DNA of 64,000 bases from Micromonospora sp. WMMD812 (GCF_027497215.1 NZ_CP114904.1:4300001-4364000); one strand, 5' to 3'. Counted from the first letter of the stretch, positions 53,730-63,424 are shown. Notes: a model not told the origin generated them from the sequence alone. Numbers and translations are program-made.

Positions 53730-54821
53730 TCAGGCCGGCCAGGCGCCGGTGCTCAGGAAGCGTTCGACGGTGGCCAGGTGCGGAGCCAGGTCGAGGCCTT
53801 GGCCGGTCACCCATTCGTCGGCGTAGTAGGTGTCGGCGTACCGGGCGCCGGCGTCGCAGATCAGGGTGACCACCGAGCCGGTCCGCCCGTCGGCGAGCAT
53901 GCCGGCGATCAGCCCGAAGGCACCCCACAGGTTGGTGCCGGTCGAGCCGCCCACGCGGCGGCCGAGCACCGCCGAGCCGGCCCGCATCGCGGCGATCGAG
54001 GCCGCGTCCGGCACCTGCATCATCCGGTCCACCACCGACGGCAGGAAGGACGCCTCGACGGTCGGCCGGCCGATCCCCTCGATTCGGGAGCCCTTCCCGG
54101 TCTGCACCGACCAGTCGGCGGCGAGCCAGGCGGGATAGAACGCCGAGTTGTCCGGGTCGACCACGCAGAGCTTGGTGGGCAGCCGGCGGTAGCGGGCGTA
54201 GCGGCCGATGGTCGCGCTGGTGCCGCCGGTGCCGGCGCCCACCACGATCCAGTCGGGCACCGGGTGCCGCTCCAGGGCGAGCTGCGCGTAGATCGACTCG
54301 GCGATGTTGTTATTGCCCCGCCAGTCGGTGGCCCGCTCGGCGTACGTGAACTGGTCCATGAAGTGCCCGCCGGTGTCCTCGGCGAGCCAGCGGGCCTCGA
54401 CGACCACCTGCGCCGGGTCGTCCACGAGGTGGCAGCGGCCGCCCTGGAACTCGATCAGGGCGATCTTCTCGGGCGAGGTGGACGCGGGCATCACCGCGAT
54501 GAACCGCAGCCCCAGCATCCGGGCGAAGTACGCCTCGGAGACCGCGGTCGAGCCGGACGACGCCTCGACGATCGTCGTCGCCGGCCCGATCCAGCCGTTG
54601 CACAGCCCGTAGAGGAAGAGCGAGCGGGCCAGCCGGTGCTTGAGCGACCCGGTCGGGTGCACCGACTCATCCTTGAGATAGAGGTCGATCCCCCAGTCGC
54701 GGGGCAGCGGGAAGGGCAGCAGGTGCGTGTCGGCCGAGCGGTTGGCGTCCGCCTCCACGGTGGCGATCGCCCCGGTCACCCACCGACGGCCGGCCTCGTC
54801 GCATCGATCCAGGTGAGCCAT
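53730..54821 (-). CDS. cds1: Cds1-type PLP enzyme, probable L-cysteine desulfhydrase
   Basis: This 363-aa fold-type II PLP enzyme resembles cysteine synthase but matches the Mycobacterium Cds1 group that releases H2S, pyruvate and ammonia from cysteine. The PLP lysine is Lys61 (TGSLKHRLA), with the phosphate-binding [10 protein letters not shown] loop and the [12 protein letters not shown] loop that contacts the substrate carboxylate. ATG 54821 has only a weak ribosome site. Assignment to Cds1 over cysteine synthase rests on the N-terminal [17 protein letters not shown] and overall length. Confidence 0.83.
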   Translation of the reverse strand: MAHLDRCDEAGRRWVTGAIATVEADANRSADTHLLPFPLPRDWGIDLYLKDESVHPTGSLKHRLARSLFLYGLCNGWIGPATTIVEASSGSTAVSEAYFARMLGLRFIAVMPASTSPEKIALIEFQGGRCHLVDDPAQVVVEARWLAEDTGGHFMDQFTYAERATDWRGNNNIAESIYAQLALERHPVPDWIVVGAGTGGTSATIGRYARYRRLPTKLCVVDPDNSAFYPAWLAADWSVQTGKGSRIEGIGRPTVEASFLPSVVDRMMQVPDAASIAAMRAGSAVLGRRVGGSTGTNLWGAFGLIAGMLADGRTGSVVTLICDAGARYADTYYADEWVTGQGLDLAPHLATVERFLSTGAWPA

Positions 54822-54837
54822 CCCGGAAACGTAGCAG

Positions 54838-55668
54838 TCAGGCGGGGCCGGGACCCGCCCGTCGGCGCTGCCGGCGCTGTCCGGCTCGGCCGACCGCGCG
54901 GACCAGCGGGGTGAGCCCGAGGGCGAGCCGGGGCGCGGCGTCCAGCAGCCGGACCTGCGCACCGCGCCAGCGCGGCAGGGCCACCACCGGGCGTGGCCGC
55001 CGGGCCAGCCGGACGACCCGGGCGGCCACCCGGTCGGGCGTGAGCATCGATCCGGTGAAGGAGGCCACCGCGCCCGGATCGTCGAGGCGGTCGTGCAGCA
55101 TCGGGGTCCAGATCCCGTCCGGGCAGAGGCAGGACACGTGGATCTCGCGGTGGCCGGCCATGCGGAGGTCGGCGAGGGTGCCGAGGCTGAACGCGAGCAG
55201 GGCGTGCTTGCTGGCCGCGTAGACCGTCTCGCCCGGCGCCGCCACCAGCCCGGCCAGCGAGACGATGTTGAGCACGTGACCGCGTCCCTGCGCGCGCATC
55301 ACGTCCAGCGCGGCGAGCGTCCCGTTCATCGCGCCGAGCGCGTTGACGTCGAGCACCTGGCGGCGAGTCGGCCCGTCCTGCTCCCACGCCGGCCCGGTGA
55401 CCAAGATGCCGGCGTTGTTGACCCAGAGGCCCAGGCCGCCGGCGTGCGCGGCCGCCTCGGCGGCCACCTCGGCGCAGCTGGCCTCGTCGCGGACGTCCAA
55501 CGGGCGGGACCAGCCACCGAGCGGCGTGGCCGCGGTGGCCACGGCGTCCCGGTCGAGGTCGGTGAGCAGGACGGGCCAGCCGTCGGCGTGCAGCGCCGCG
55601 GCGACGGCCCGGCCCAGTCCGCCGGCGGCGCCGGTCACCACGGCGGCGCCGGAAGCGGGGGCGATCAT
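54838..55668 (-). CDS. Short-chain dehydrogenase/reductase
   Basis: This 276-aa classical SDR has the NAD(P)-binding TGAAGGLG (12-19), NNAG (84-87), and catalytic Asn109, Ser137, Tyr150 and Lys154 (YAASK). The Asp37/Asp39 pair after the second strand suggests NAD preference. A C-terminal Arg-rich tail of about 20 residues is unusual. The substrate cannot be read from sequence. It lies 16 bases upstream of the PLP enzyme gene and may be co-transcribed with it. Confidence 0.88.
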   Translation of the reverse strand: MIAPASGAAVVTGAAGGLGRAVAAALHADGWPVLLTDLDRDAVATAATPLGGWSRPLDVRDEASCAEVAAEAAAHAGGLGLWVNNAGILVTGPAWEQDGPTRRQVLDVNALGAMNGTLAALDVMRAQGRGHVLNIVSLAGLVAAPGETVYAASKHALLAFSLGTLADLRMAGHREIHVSCLCPDGIWTPMLHDRLDDPGAVASFTGSMLTPDRVAARVVRLARRPRPVVALPRWRGAQVRLLDAAPRLALGLTPLVRAVGRAGQRRQRRRAGPGPA

Positions 55669-55716
55669 CGGCGCAACCTATCGCCGCCGGTCGACTTGCG
55701 CCAGGGCTACGCCCGG

Positions 55717-56175
55717 TCAGGCGGAGGGCGGGGTGACCGGCTGCGGGCGGTTTTCCCACTTCGTGGAGAGCGCGATGCTCGTGCGGGTGGACGCCACGCC
55801 CGGCGTCCGGTTGAGCCGTACGATCAGCTGCTCCAACTCGGCGATGGTGCCCACCCGCGCCTTGAGCAGGAACGACTCGACTCCGGCCATGAAGTAGCAG
55901 GACTCGATCTCGGGCATGGCCCGGAATGCCGCGAGGACGTCGTCGGTGTCCGCGCCCGAGTCCTCGACGATGCCGATCAGGGCGGTGACGCCGAGCCCGA
56001 TCGCCTCCGGTGCGACGTCCGCCCGGTAGCCCCGCAGGACGCCGCCGGCCTCCAGCTTCCCGACCCGCTCGTGCACCGCCGGTGCGGAGAGGCCGACCTG
56101 GCGGGCCAGTTCGGCGTAGGAGAGGCGGGCGTTGCCGCGCAAAAGCTCCACGAGGCTGAGGTCGATGGCGTCCAC
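55717..56175 (-). CDS. Lrp/AsnC family transcription regulator
   Basis: This 152-aa protein has an N-terminal HTH (residues 1-55, with ARLSYAELARQVGLSAPAVHERVGKLEAGG) and a C-terminal RAM ligand domain (ALIGIVEDSG to ARVGTIAELEQLIVRL). GTG 56175 opens with VDAIDLSLVELL, the normal family start. Such proteins sense amino acids. The downstream SDR and cysteine-degrading PLP enzyme on the same strand make cysteine or related amino acid control plausible. Confidence 0.88.
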   Translation of the reverse strand: MDAIDLSLVELLRGNARLSYAELARQVGLSAPAVHERVGKLEAGGVLRGYRADVAPEAIGLGVTALIGIVEDSGADTDDVLAAFRAMPEIESCYFMAGVESFLLKARVGTIAELEQLIVRLNRTPGVASTRTSIALSTKWENRPQPVTPPSA

Positions 56176-56445
56176 GGACTGTAGACCCTAACGGTTGAGG
56201 CGTAACGCCCGGACTCCGGCGTCCGTTGGACATGACAGCAGGTGACAGTTCGCGTACGGAGAGTCAAGGGAGTGCGACGCCGGTACCATTGACTAACTTC
56301 CCACTCAGTGCGTTTTTCGCGTTTGGCGGACAGGCCAGGTCGCTGGTGCTGTAATTGCCATACGTCCCTCATGACGGCTCTGGGCTCGCACCGGCCGGGG
56401 GCAGTGTGTTCAGCCGGGGGCTTCGTCGAACGCGAGGAGGGGGCT

Positions 56446-56712
56446 GTGGACACTGGAGATCGCCTGCTGACACCGGGTGAGGTCGCCGCGCTGTTTCGGG
56501 TTGACCCGAAGACTGTGACGCGATGGGCGGCAGCGGGTCGGATCGGCAGCATCCGGACTCCAGGAGGGCATCGCCGGTTTCGGGAATCCGAGGTGCGGGC
56601 CCTTCTCGAGGGGGAGGGCATGCTGGACGAGACCGACGACATGGGAAGGCCGCGAAACGTCGGCCCGGCCGCCTCGACCGGCCCCGGTCCGGCCAACGCC
56701 GGGATGTACTGA
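56446..56712 (+). CDS. bldC: BldC-like MerR-type developmental regulator
   Basis: This 88-aa DNA-binding protein consists mainly of a winged HTH (residues 5-55: RLLTPGEVAALFRVDPKTVT and IGSIRTPGGHRRF), matching Streptomyces BldC, which holds sporulation genes off during growth. Here it carries an extra C-terminal tail of about 25 residues (ETDDMGRPRNVGPA). GTG 56446 has GGAGGGGG just upstream, so the longer in-frame extension to 56308 is not used. Confidence 0.93.
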   Translation: MDTGDRLLTPGEVAALFRVDPKTVTRWAAAGRIGSIRTPGGHRRFRESEVRALLEGEGMLDETDDMGRPRNVGPAASTGPGPANAGMY

Positions 56713-56799
56713 GCTCGTACGGGACTCGCCGCGCGGGCCGGGCGACAGGATCCGGTCCGCGTTCCGGCCCGACACTCCGCTGACCGCCGCCGCCCGGCG

Positions 56800-57429
56800 T
56801 CAGTCCCGGGCCGCGCCGAGCTGCCCCGACCAGCGGCGGAACAGCGTGTGCGGCACACCGACCGCGTCCAGCACCTTGCCGGCGACGAAGTCGACCAACT
56901 GTTGGGCCGAGGCCGCCGCGCCTGCGCCGTAGAAGCCGGGGCTGGCCGGCAGCACCACCGCACCGGCGTCGTGCAACGCGATCAGGTGCTCCAGGTGGCT
57001 GCGGGTCACCGGGGTCTCCCGGGGCACCACCGCCACCGGCCGCCGCTCCTTGAGGTTGACCTCGGCCGCCCGTTGCAGCAGGTCCTTCGACAGCCCGATG
57101 GCGATGCCGGCGCAGGCCGCCGTGCTCGCCGGGACGACCACCATCCCGCGCGCCGGGTAGGAGCCGCTGCTCGGCCCGGCCGCCAGGTCACCCGCCGGCC
57201 AGTGCCGCACGTCGGCGTCGGCCAGGTCACGGTCGAGCCAGCCGGCGAGGTCGTCGGCCCAGTGCGCGTCACGGAACGGACGGCCGGTCTCGTCGAGGAG
57301 GGTCAGCCGGGCCGCCCGGGAGACGATGAGGTCCACCGGTTCTCCGGCGTCGAGCAGCCCGCGTACGACGGCCGCCGCGTACGGCGTGCCGGACGCACCG
57401 GAGATCCCGACCACCCATGGTTCACGCAT
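56800..57429 (-). CDS. ubiX: Flavin prenyltransferase (UbiX)
   Basis: This 209-aa enzyme makes prenylated FMN, the cofactor of UbiD-type decarboxylases. It has the flavin-binding GISGASG near the N-terminus, VVPASTAACAGIAIGLSKDL in the middle and VPRETPVTRSHLEHL near the end. With the ubiD gene at 59667 and mqnP at 58756 it serves the decarboxylation step of the futalosine route. Start at ATG 57429; divergent from the terpene synthase gene. Confidence 0.92.
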   Translation of the reverse strand: MREPWVVGISGASGTPYAAAVVRGLLDAGEPVDLIVSRAARLTLLDETGRPFRDAHWADDLAGWLDRDLADADVRHWPAGDLAAGPSSGSYPARGMVVVPASTAACAGIAIGLSKDLLQRAAEVNLKERRPVAVVPRETPVTRSHLEHLIALHDAGAVVLPASPGFYGAGAAASAQQLVDFVAGKVLDAVGVPHTLFRRWSGQLGAARD

Positions 57430-57647
57430 GCCGTCCAGCGTGCCTGGTCACCGCTGCCCGCCGGCGATCGCCCCCGAGGTTCGGGCCCACGGCCACCCGC
57501 CGCGATGTCCACGGGAACGGCGGTTGTCCCGCTCCCGCCCGGTTGTCCGGCGGGGCCACACGTGTTCCCGCCCACCTGACATGCTGCCCGAGTCGATGCG
57601 CACGGCAACACATCGCACCAGCCCGCCGCACGGGGAGGAGACGGGGG

Positions 57648-58706
57648 ATGACCGGCGCAGTCCTCTGGTCGCTACGGTCCGAGTGCCCGATCCCGCCCCG
57701 GCTGTCGCCGTACGCCGACCGGGTGCAGGAGTGGCTGGTCGCCGACCTGCTGCCGGACCTCGGCCTCCCGCTGGACGACGCCGGGGCGCAGCGGCTCGCC
57801 CGCGCCGGCTTCGCCCGGTACGCCGGCCGGCTCTACCCCGCCGCGACCGAGGCCGACCTGCGGGTGCTGACCGCGTTGTTCACCTGGTTCTTCCTGGTCG
57901 ACGACGCCTGCGACGGGCCGGACCGGCTCGATCCGGCGCGGATCCGGGCGCTGCGCGACGGCGCGCTGGCGGTGCTGCACGGCGGGCACCGCCACCGGCA
58001 CCCGGGACTGGTCGGGCCGCTGCGGCGGCTGCTGGTCAGGGCGTGGCGGGAGCCCCACCGCCGGATGCCGGCCCGCTGGCGGCAGCGCTTCACCGACGCG
58101 GTCGCCCACCACCTGACGGGCACCTGGCGCGAGGCGGTCGACAAGTCCGCCGGCCGGCCGCCCGGCGTCGCCGCGTACGTCGAGCTGCGCCGGGCCACCT
58201 CGGCGGCCTACGTCTCGTTCCCGCTGGTGGAGTTCGTCACCGGGCGGCCGCTGCCCGACCCGGTCTACCACCACCCGCTGCTGCGCGAGATCGCCGACAT
58301 CGGCAACGACCTGCTCTCCTGGTACAACGACCTGGCATCGCTGGAGCGGGACCGGGCCACCTCCGGCGGGCACAACCTGGTGCTGGCGGTCGCCGGCGAG
58401 CGGGGCGTGCCGGCCGAGGCGGCGGTCCAGCTGGTAGCCGACCGCTGGCGCGCCTCGATGCGGCGCTTCGTCGAGGTGCGCGCGGCGGTGCCGTCGTTCG
58501 GGCCGGCGCTGGACGAGGCGGTCACCGACCTGCTCGACGGGGTGGCCAACGCGGTCCGCGGCACCATCGACTGGACGGTCGAGAGCGCCCGCTATCCAGG
58601 TGCGTGCCCCGAGCCCGCGAGCCGCCCCGAGCCCGCCACGCCGCCCGCGCCCGCCGCACGCATCGAGCCCGCCCCGCAGCCCGCGCCGGCGGCCGCCGGC
58701 TGTTGA
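57648..58706 (+). CDS. Class I terpene synthase
   Basis: This 352-aa cyclase of the bacterial sesquiterpene synthase type has the Asp-rich metal motif DDACD (85-89), NSE triad Asn220, Ser224 and Asp228 (NDLLSWYND), a pyrophosphate-sensing Arg in ELRRATSAA, and the RY pair at 314-315. All ionisation-site residues are present, so it is expected to cyclise farnesyl or geranyl diphosphate. ATG 57648 has a very strong GGGGAGGAG. A Pro/Ala-rich tail of about 35 residues follows the domain. No P450 or prenyltransferase partner is adjacent; it lies inside the menaquinone gene set, plus strand. Confidence 0.9.
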   Translation: MTGAVLWSLRSECPIPPRLSPYADRVQEWLVADLLPDLGLPLDDAGAQRLARAGFARYAGRLYPAATEADLRVLTALFTWFFLVDDACDGPDRLDPARIRALRDGALAVLHGGHRHRHPGLVGPLRRLLVRAWREPHRRMPARWRQRFTDAVAHHLTGTWREAVDKSAGRPPGVAAYVELRRATSAAYVSFPLVEFVTGRPLPDPVYHHPLLREIADIGNDLLSWYNDLASLERDRATSGGHNLVLAVAGERGVPAEAAVQLVADRWRASMRRFVEVRAAVPSFGPALDEAVTDLLDGVANAVRGTIDWTVESARYPGACPEPASRPEPATPPAPAARIEPAPQPAPAAAGC

Positions 58707-58755
58707 CCGCGGGCCGCCCACCGGCGACGCCGGGCTCGACCGCCGGCGGCCCGGG

Positions 58756-59667
58756 TCACGGCCGCAGGCCGAGCCGGATCACCAGATCGAGCAGGGCGAA
58801 CACGAACAGGGCGATGCCGACGAACCCGTTCGCGGTGAAGAACGCCCGGTTGACCTTGCTCAGGTCGGTCGGGCTGACCACGAGGTGCTGGTAGCCGAAG
58901 GCGACCGCGGTCAGCGCCAGCCCGATCCACCAGAGCCAGCCGAACCCGACCAGCGCGCCGAACCAGATGAACAGCGCGAAGGTCACCACGTGCGCGACGG
59001 TGGAGGCGTGCAGCGCGAACCGGCGGCCGTACCGGGCCGGGACGCTGTGCACCCCGATCTGCCGGTCGATCTCGGAGTCCTGGCAGGCGTAGATCAGGTC
59101 GAAGCCGCCGATCCAGAGACCGACCGCCGCGCCGAGCAGCCAGGCCGGCCCGGAGTCGGCAAAGGTGCCGGTGACCGCCAGCCAGGCGCCGACCGGGCCG
59201 ACCGCCTGGGCGATCGCCAGGATGGCGTGCGGCCAGTTCGTGAACCGCTTGCCGTACGGGTAGACGACCAGCGGCACCACGGCGAGCGGGGCGAGCGCCA
59301 GGCAGAGCGGGTTGAGCAGGGCGGCGGCGACCAGGAAGACCACCAGCGCGACCACCGCGCCGGTCCAGGCGGTCCGCACGCTGACCGCCCCGGTGACCAG
59401 TTCCCGCCCGGCGGTTCGCGGGTTCCGCGCGTCGATCCGCCGGTCCAGGATCCGGTTGGCGGCCATCGCGAACGTCCGCGCCCCGACCATCGCCACGGTG
59501 ATCAGCAGCAGGTCCAGCCAGCGCACGTGCCCGCCGTGGACCCGCATCGCGGTCAGCGCCGACAGGTACGCGAAGGGCAGCGCGAAGACCGAGTGCTCGA
59601 TGGTGACCAGCCGGAGGAAGGACTTCACCCGGCCGGGGCGTTCCGCCGGCGCGTCGAGTACCGCCAT
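58756..59667 (-). CDS. mqnP: Menaquinone biosynthesis prenyltransferase MqnP (UbiA family)
   Basis: This 303-aa membrane enzyme has about nine helices. It attaches the polyprenyl chain to the naphthoate ring. Metal/diphosphate motifs are NRILDRRID (first Asp-rich loop) and DSEIDRQ (second). ATG 59667 overlaps the ubiD stop in TGATG, so the two are translationally coupled. MqnP assignment over other UbiA enzymes rests on the ubiD-mqnP pairing typical of futalosine organisms. Confidence 0.92.
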   Translation of the reverse strand: MAVLDAPAERPGRVKSFLRLVTIEHSVFALPFAYLSALTAMRVHGGHVRWLDLLLITVAMVGARTFAMAANRILDRRIDARNPRTAGRELVTGAVSVRTAWTGAVVALVVFLVAAALLNPLCLALAPLAVVPLVVYPYGKRFTNWPHAILAIAQAVGPVGAWLAVTGTFADSGPAWLLGAAVGLWIGGFDLIYACQDSEIDRQIGVHSVPARYGRRFALHASTVAHVVTFALFIWFGALVGFGWLWWIGLALTAVAFGYQHLVVSPTDLSKVNRAFFTANGFVGIALFVFALLDLVIRLGLRP

Positions 59668-61124
59668 CAGATCCCGTACTCCTTCCAGCGCTTGTCGACC
59701 AGCGAGACCACCTCGGGCGACATGCGCATCTCCTCCGGCCAGCCCCGGGTGTAGCCCTCGGCCGGCAGCTTGCGGGTCGCGTCGATGCCCGCCTTGCCGC
59801 CCCAGAACTGCTGGTACGACGAGTGGTCGAGGTGGTCCACCGGGCCCTCGGTGAGCAGCAGGTCCCGGGCGTAGTCGACGTTTCCGAAGGCGCGGAAGGC
59901 GACCTCGGCGTAGTCGTGCACGTCGCAGTCCTCGTCGACGATCACGATCAGCTTGGTCAGCGACATCAGGTGGGCGCCCCAGATCGCGTTCATCACCTTC
60001 TGGGCGTGCTTCGGGTAGCGCTTGCGGATCGAGACGATCGCGCAGTTGTGGAAGACGCCGGCCGCCGGCAGGTCGTAGTCGACGATGTCCGGGATCAGCA
60101 GCTTGAGCAGCGGCTGGAAGATCCGCTCGGTGGCCTTGCCGAGGCCGTGGTCCTCCTGCGGCGGCTTCGACGTGATGATCGAGTGGTAGACCGGGTCGCG
60201 CTGCATGGTCATCGCCTCGACGTGCAGCACCGGGAACGGCTCGACCGGGGTGTAGAAGCCGGTGTGATCGCCGAACGGCCCCTCGGGCAGCCGTTCGCCG
60301 GGCTCGAGGTAGCCCTCCAGCACGACCTGGGCGTGCGCCGGCACCTGGAGCGGCACGGTGAGGCAGTCGACCATCTCGACCCGCTCACCCCGCAGGAAGC
60401 CCGCGAACAGGTACTCGTCGATGTCACCGGGCAGCGGCGCAGACGCGGCGTACGACACCACCGGATCGCAGCCGATCGCCACCGCGACCGGCAGCCGCTG
60501 CCCGAGACGCTCGGCGACCGCGTGGTGGGCGGTGGAGTCCTTGTGGATCTGCCAGTGCATCCCGAGCGTGTTGTGGGAGTGCTGCTGGAGCCGGTAGAGG
60601 CCGAGGTTGCGCTTGCCGGTCTCCGGGTGCTTGGTGTGGGTCAGCCCGAAGTTGTGGAAGATCCCGCCGTCGCCCGGCCAGACCTGCAGGCCTGGCAGGC
60701 GGTTCAGGTCGACGTCGTCGCCCCGGTAGACCACCTGCTGGCAGGGGGCGGTCTTCACCTTGCGCGGCGGCACCGACTTGAGCTGCATGACCTTGCCCAG
60801 GCCCTCGCGGATCCCCGACCAGCCGACCGGCAGCTCCGGCTTGACCAGGGCGCCGATCCGCGCGCCGATCTCGTCGAGCGACTCGACGCCGAGCGCCATC
60901 GCCATCCGCTTCTCGGTGCCGAACAAGTTGATCGCCACCGGCATCTCACCCCGGGTCGGCCGCTCGAAGAGCAGCGCCGGCCCGCCCGCGCGGACCGTCC
61001 GGGTGACCACTTCGCTGATCTCCAGGCTCGGGTCGACCGGGACGTCCACCCGCCGCAGTTCGCCCGCGCGCTCCAGCGCGGCGAGGAATTCCTTCAGATC
61101 GGTGTACGGGAAGCGAGCCGCCAT
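59667..61124 (-). CDS. mqnL: Menaquinone biosynthesis decarboxylase, UbiD family (MqnL-like)
   Basis: This 485-aa prenyl-FMN-dependent decarboxylase removes the carboxylate of the naphthoate precursor. Landmarks are the N-terminal DLKEFLAALERAGELRRV, EGPFGDHTGFYTP around the active site, and IVIVDEDCDVHDYAEVAFR. ATG 61124 is chosen over upstream starts because GGGGAG precedes it and the protein then matches the family's length. UbiX at 56800 supplies its cofactor; mqnP follows in an overlap. Confidence 0.93.
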   Translation of the reverse strand: MAARFPYTDLKEFLAALERAGELRRVDVPVDPSLEISEVVTRTVRAGGPALLFERPTRGEMPVAINLFGTEKRMAMALGVESLDEIGARIGALVKPELPVGWSGIREGLGKVMQLKSVPPRKVKTAPCQQVVYRGDDVDLNRLPGLQVWPGDGGIFHNFGLTHTKHPETGKRNLGLYRLQQHSHNTLGMHWQIHKDSTAHHAVAERLGQRLPVAVAIGCDPVVSYAASAPLPGDIDEYLFAGFLRGERVEMVDCLTVPLQVPAHAQVVLEGYLEPGERLPEGPFGDHTGFYTPVEPFPVLHVEAMTMQRDPVYHSIITSKPPQEDHGLGKATERIFQPLLKLLIPDIVDYDLPAAGVFHNCAIVSIRKRYPKHAQKVMNAIWGAHLMSLTKLIVIVDEDCDVHDYAEVAFRAFGNVDYARDLLLTEGPVDHLDHSSYQQFWGGKAGIDATRKLPAEGYTRGWPEEMRMSPEVVSLVDKRWKEYGI

Positions 61125-61319
61125 GCCCGCAAGTCTCCCCCACCACCGCCCGGGCCCTCCCGGCCGGGTCGGGGCGCCGTGGCCCGGTCGGCGTCGCGCG
61201 CCATCGGAACGGTCCGCCGGGTCTCCGTGAGCCACGCCACAACAGCCACCGACCCGGCCGGATCTGTCGGTGCCGAGCAGCATCATCCGTGGGCGCGTCG
61301 CGAAGCGAGGGGGTCCGCC

Positions 61320-62135
61320 ATGTCACGTCGAACGTCGGTGCGGTTGAACGTCGTCGAGCGCGGGGCCGGCGCACCGGTGCTGGCCCTGCACGGCTGGTCG
61401 CCCGACCACCGCCTGATGCTCGGTTGCCTCGAGCCGGTGTTCGCCGGGCGCACCGGATACCGCCGGCTGTACCCGGATCTGCCCGGCATGGGCGCGTCGC
61501 CGGCCCCGCCGGAGATCGCCAGCTCCGACGACGTGCTCGACGCCGTTCAGGATGTCGTGGACGAGGCGTTCGGCGACACGCCGTTCCTGCTCGTCGGCGA
61601 GTCCTACGGCGGTTACCTCGCCCGCGCTCTCGTCCGGGCCCGCCCCGACCAGGTGCTCGGCCTGGCCCTGATCTGCCCCATCGGCACGGCGGTGGAGCAC
61701 GCGGAACGCCGGGTGCCGCGGCGGCAGGTGCTGCGTGCTGACCCAGAACTGCTCGCGTCGGCCGATCCCCTGGCCGCCGAGGAGTTCGCGGACATCGCGG
61801 TCGTCCAGTCACCGGAGACGTTGCGGCGGTTCAGCGACGAGATCCTGGTCGGCCTCGATCTCCGGGACGCCGCGGCGATGGCCCGGATCCGGCAGCGGTG
61901 GACGCTCGCGCGGGATCCCGAGGACGGCCCGGTGTTCCCCCGCCCCACCCTGGTCCTCACCGGCCGGCAGGACGACAGCGTGGGCTACCTCGACCAGTTC
62001 GCGCTGCTGCCGCACTACCCGCGAGCGACGTTCGCGGTGCTGGACGTCGCCGGGCACAACCTGCAGATCGAGCAGCCGGCCCTGTTCGACGCGCTGGTGT
62101 CCGAGTGGCTCGACCGGGTCGCCGCCGAGGTCTGA
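61320..62135 (+). CDS. Alpha/beta hydrolase
   Basis: This 271-aa protein has the alpha/beta fold with oxyanion-loop HGWSPDH (24-30), nucleophile Ser95 in GESYGG, an acid in TGRQDD and catalytic His in AGHNLQ. ATG 61320 follows AGGGGG. No signal peptide is seen, so it acts in the cytoplasm. Members of this branch include proline iminopeptidase-like and ester hydrolases; the substrate is not evident. It diverges from ubiD. Confidence 0.87.
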   Translation: MSRRTSVRLNVVERGAGAPVLALHGWSPDHRLMLGCLEPVFAGRTGYRRLYPDLPGMGASPAPPEIASSDDVLDAVQDVVDEAFGDTPFLLVGESYGGYLARALVRARPDQVLGLALICPIGTAVEHAERRVPRRQVLRADPELLASADPLAAEEFADIAVVQSPETLRRFSDEILVGLDLRDAAAMARIRQRWTLARDPEDGPVFPRPTLVLTGRQDDSVGYLDQFALLPHYPRATFAVLDVAGHNLQIEQPALFDALVSEWLDRVAAEV

Positions 62136-62176
62136 GCACACGACGAACGGGCACCGACACGGCGCCGCAGCCAGGG

Positions 62177-62737
62177 TCAGGCGGCGGGTGTCCAGGCGTA
62201 CTCGGCGAGCGGGGCGTCCAGCGGGGCGTCGACCAGGCGGTTGGCGAAGGTCGAGATGGTGTACGCGCCGACGCCCAGCACCACGTCGAGGGCGTTGCGC
62301 TTGGCGAAGCCGGCCGCGAGGAACGCGCGCAGCTCGTCGTCCGGGACGTCGCCCCGATGGTCCAGCACCGCCAGCACGAACCGCCGGAGCGCCTCCAGCC
62401 GGTGCGCGGGCAGCGGCGTGCCGGCGCGGAGCGCCTCGATCAACTCGGGCGCGGCGCCGCTCCGGTGCAGGACGCCGGTGTGCAGCGCCACGCAGACGTG
62501 GCACTCGTTGCGGGTGGCGACGGTCAGCACCACCACCTCCCGCTCGATCGGGGCGAGCGCCGCGGCCTCGAAGAACCGGTTGACGGTGAGGAACCCCTTG
62601 AGGGCCTCCGGCGACTCGGCCATCCGGGCGACCGCCACGGGCAGGTAGCCGAACTTCTGCCGTACGCCCTCCATGGTCGGGCGGACGGCGGCGGGCGCGG
62701 TCTCGGACGTGTGGGTGGGGAAGTCGCGCTCGGGCAC
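62177..62737 (-). CDS. AhpD-like/carboxymuconolactone decarboxylase-family protein
   Basis: This 186-aa helical protein has the AhpD-type redox motif CHVC followed by a His (ECHVCVALH), which supports a peroxidase-like role in thiol or peroxide chemistry over decarboxylation. GTG 62737 is used; the frame upstream reads through the operator region. It faces a MarR regulator across a short operator region and is the likely target of that regulator. Start confidence is moderate. Confidence 0.83.
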   Translation of the reverse strand: MPERDFPTHTSETAPAAVRPTMEGVRQKFGYLPVAVARMAESPEALKGFLTVNRFFEAAALAPIEREVVVLTVATRNECHVCVALHTGVLHRSGAAPELIEALRAGTPLPAHRLEALRRFVLAVLDHRGDVPDDELRAFLAAGFAKRNALDVVLGVGAYTISTFANRLVDAPLDAPLAEYAWTPAA

Positions 62738-62806
62738 GATGACCTGCTTTCCGTGGCGGGGCAGCGCCGGCCGGGGCCGGCGGGCGGGGGTGCTCGGCGT
62801 ACGATC

Positions 62807-62842
62807 GTCAACGTGGTTGACGAAATAGTAAACGTGGTTGTC
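62807..62842. promoter_or_regulatory. Tandem palindromic operators between the AhpD-like and marR genes
   Basis: GTCAACGTGGTTGAC (62807-62821) is a perfect 6-bp inverted repeat around GTG. GTAAACGTGGTTGTC (62828-62842) is a second, imperfect copy exactly 21 bases further, two helical turns. The pair lies in the divergent promoter region and abuts the marR start. It is the probable MarR-binding site. Confidence 0.65.
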
Positions 62843-62846
62843 GAAC

Positions 62847-63323
62847 GTGGCAAGCGCTGATCCCGAGCGGCCCGGCTTCCTGCTGCCCCTGCTCCTGCTG
62901 GCCGGCTTCCGTACGCTCATCGACGACCTGCACACGGAGCTGGCGCGGCAGGGGCACAGCGAGCTGCGGCCGCTGCACGGCTTCGTGCTCCAGGCTGTCG
63001 GCGTCGACGGGACCACCGCGACCGAGCTGGGCCAGCGGCTGGGCATCTCCAAGCAGGCCGCCGGCAAGACGGTGGACCGGCTGGTCGAACTCGGCTACCT
63101 GGAGCGCGCCGACGACCCGCGCGACGCCCGACGAAAGCGTGTCCGGATGACCCCGCGCGGGCGCGACGGGCTACGCCGCTCGGCGGTCGTCTTCGACGAG
63201 CTGCGTGAGCGGTGGGTGGCCACGCTCGGCCCGGACCGGGTGGCCGCCATCGAGGACGACCTGCGCGCCGTCACCCCGGCCAACTGGTTCCGCCTCGACG
63301 TGCCGGGCTGGTTCGGAGTCTGA
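62847..63323 (+). CDS. MarR-family transcription regulator
   Basis: This 158-aa winged-helix protein has the recognition region RLGISKQAAGKTVDRLVELGYL and wing RADDPRDARRKRVRMT. GTG 62847 is annotated; TTG 62838 would add three residues. Neither has a Shine-Dalgarno, so the message may be leaderless. Tandem palindromes sit directly upstream and would let the protein repress itself and the divergent AhpD-like gene, a typical redox-responsive MarR unit. No lone Cys sensor is visible in the protein, so the signal is unclear. Confidence 0.87.
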   Translation: MASADPERPGFLLPLLLLAGFRTLIDDLHTELARQGHSELRPLHGFVLQAVGVDGTTATELGQRLGISKQAAGKTVDRLVELGYLERADDPRDARRKRVRMTPRGRDGLRRSAVVFDELRERWVATLGPDRVAAIEDDLRAVTPANWFRLDVPGWFGV

Positions 63324-63424
63324 CCGCTATGCGCACAGACCGGCGCGCCCGGTCAGGTTCGCCGGCCGGCGAGAAAACTCACCGACGCTGGCGCGCCGGA
63401 CCGGCCGGGGCGGAAGCTGGGGAC

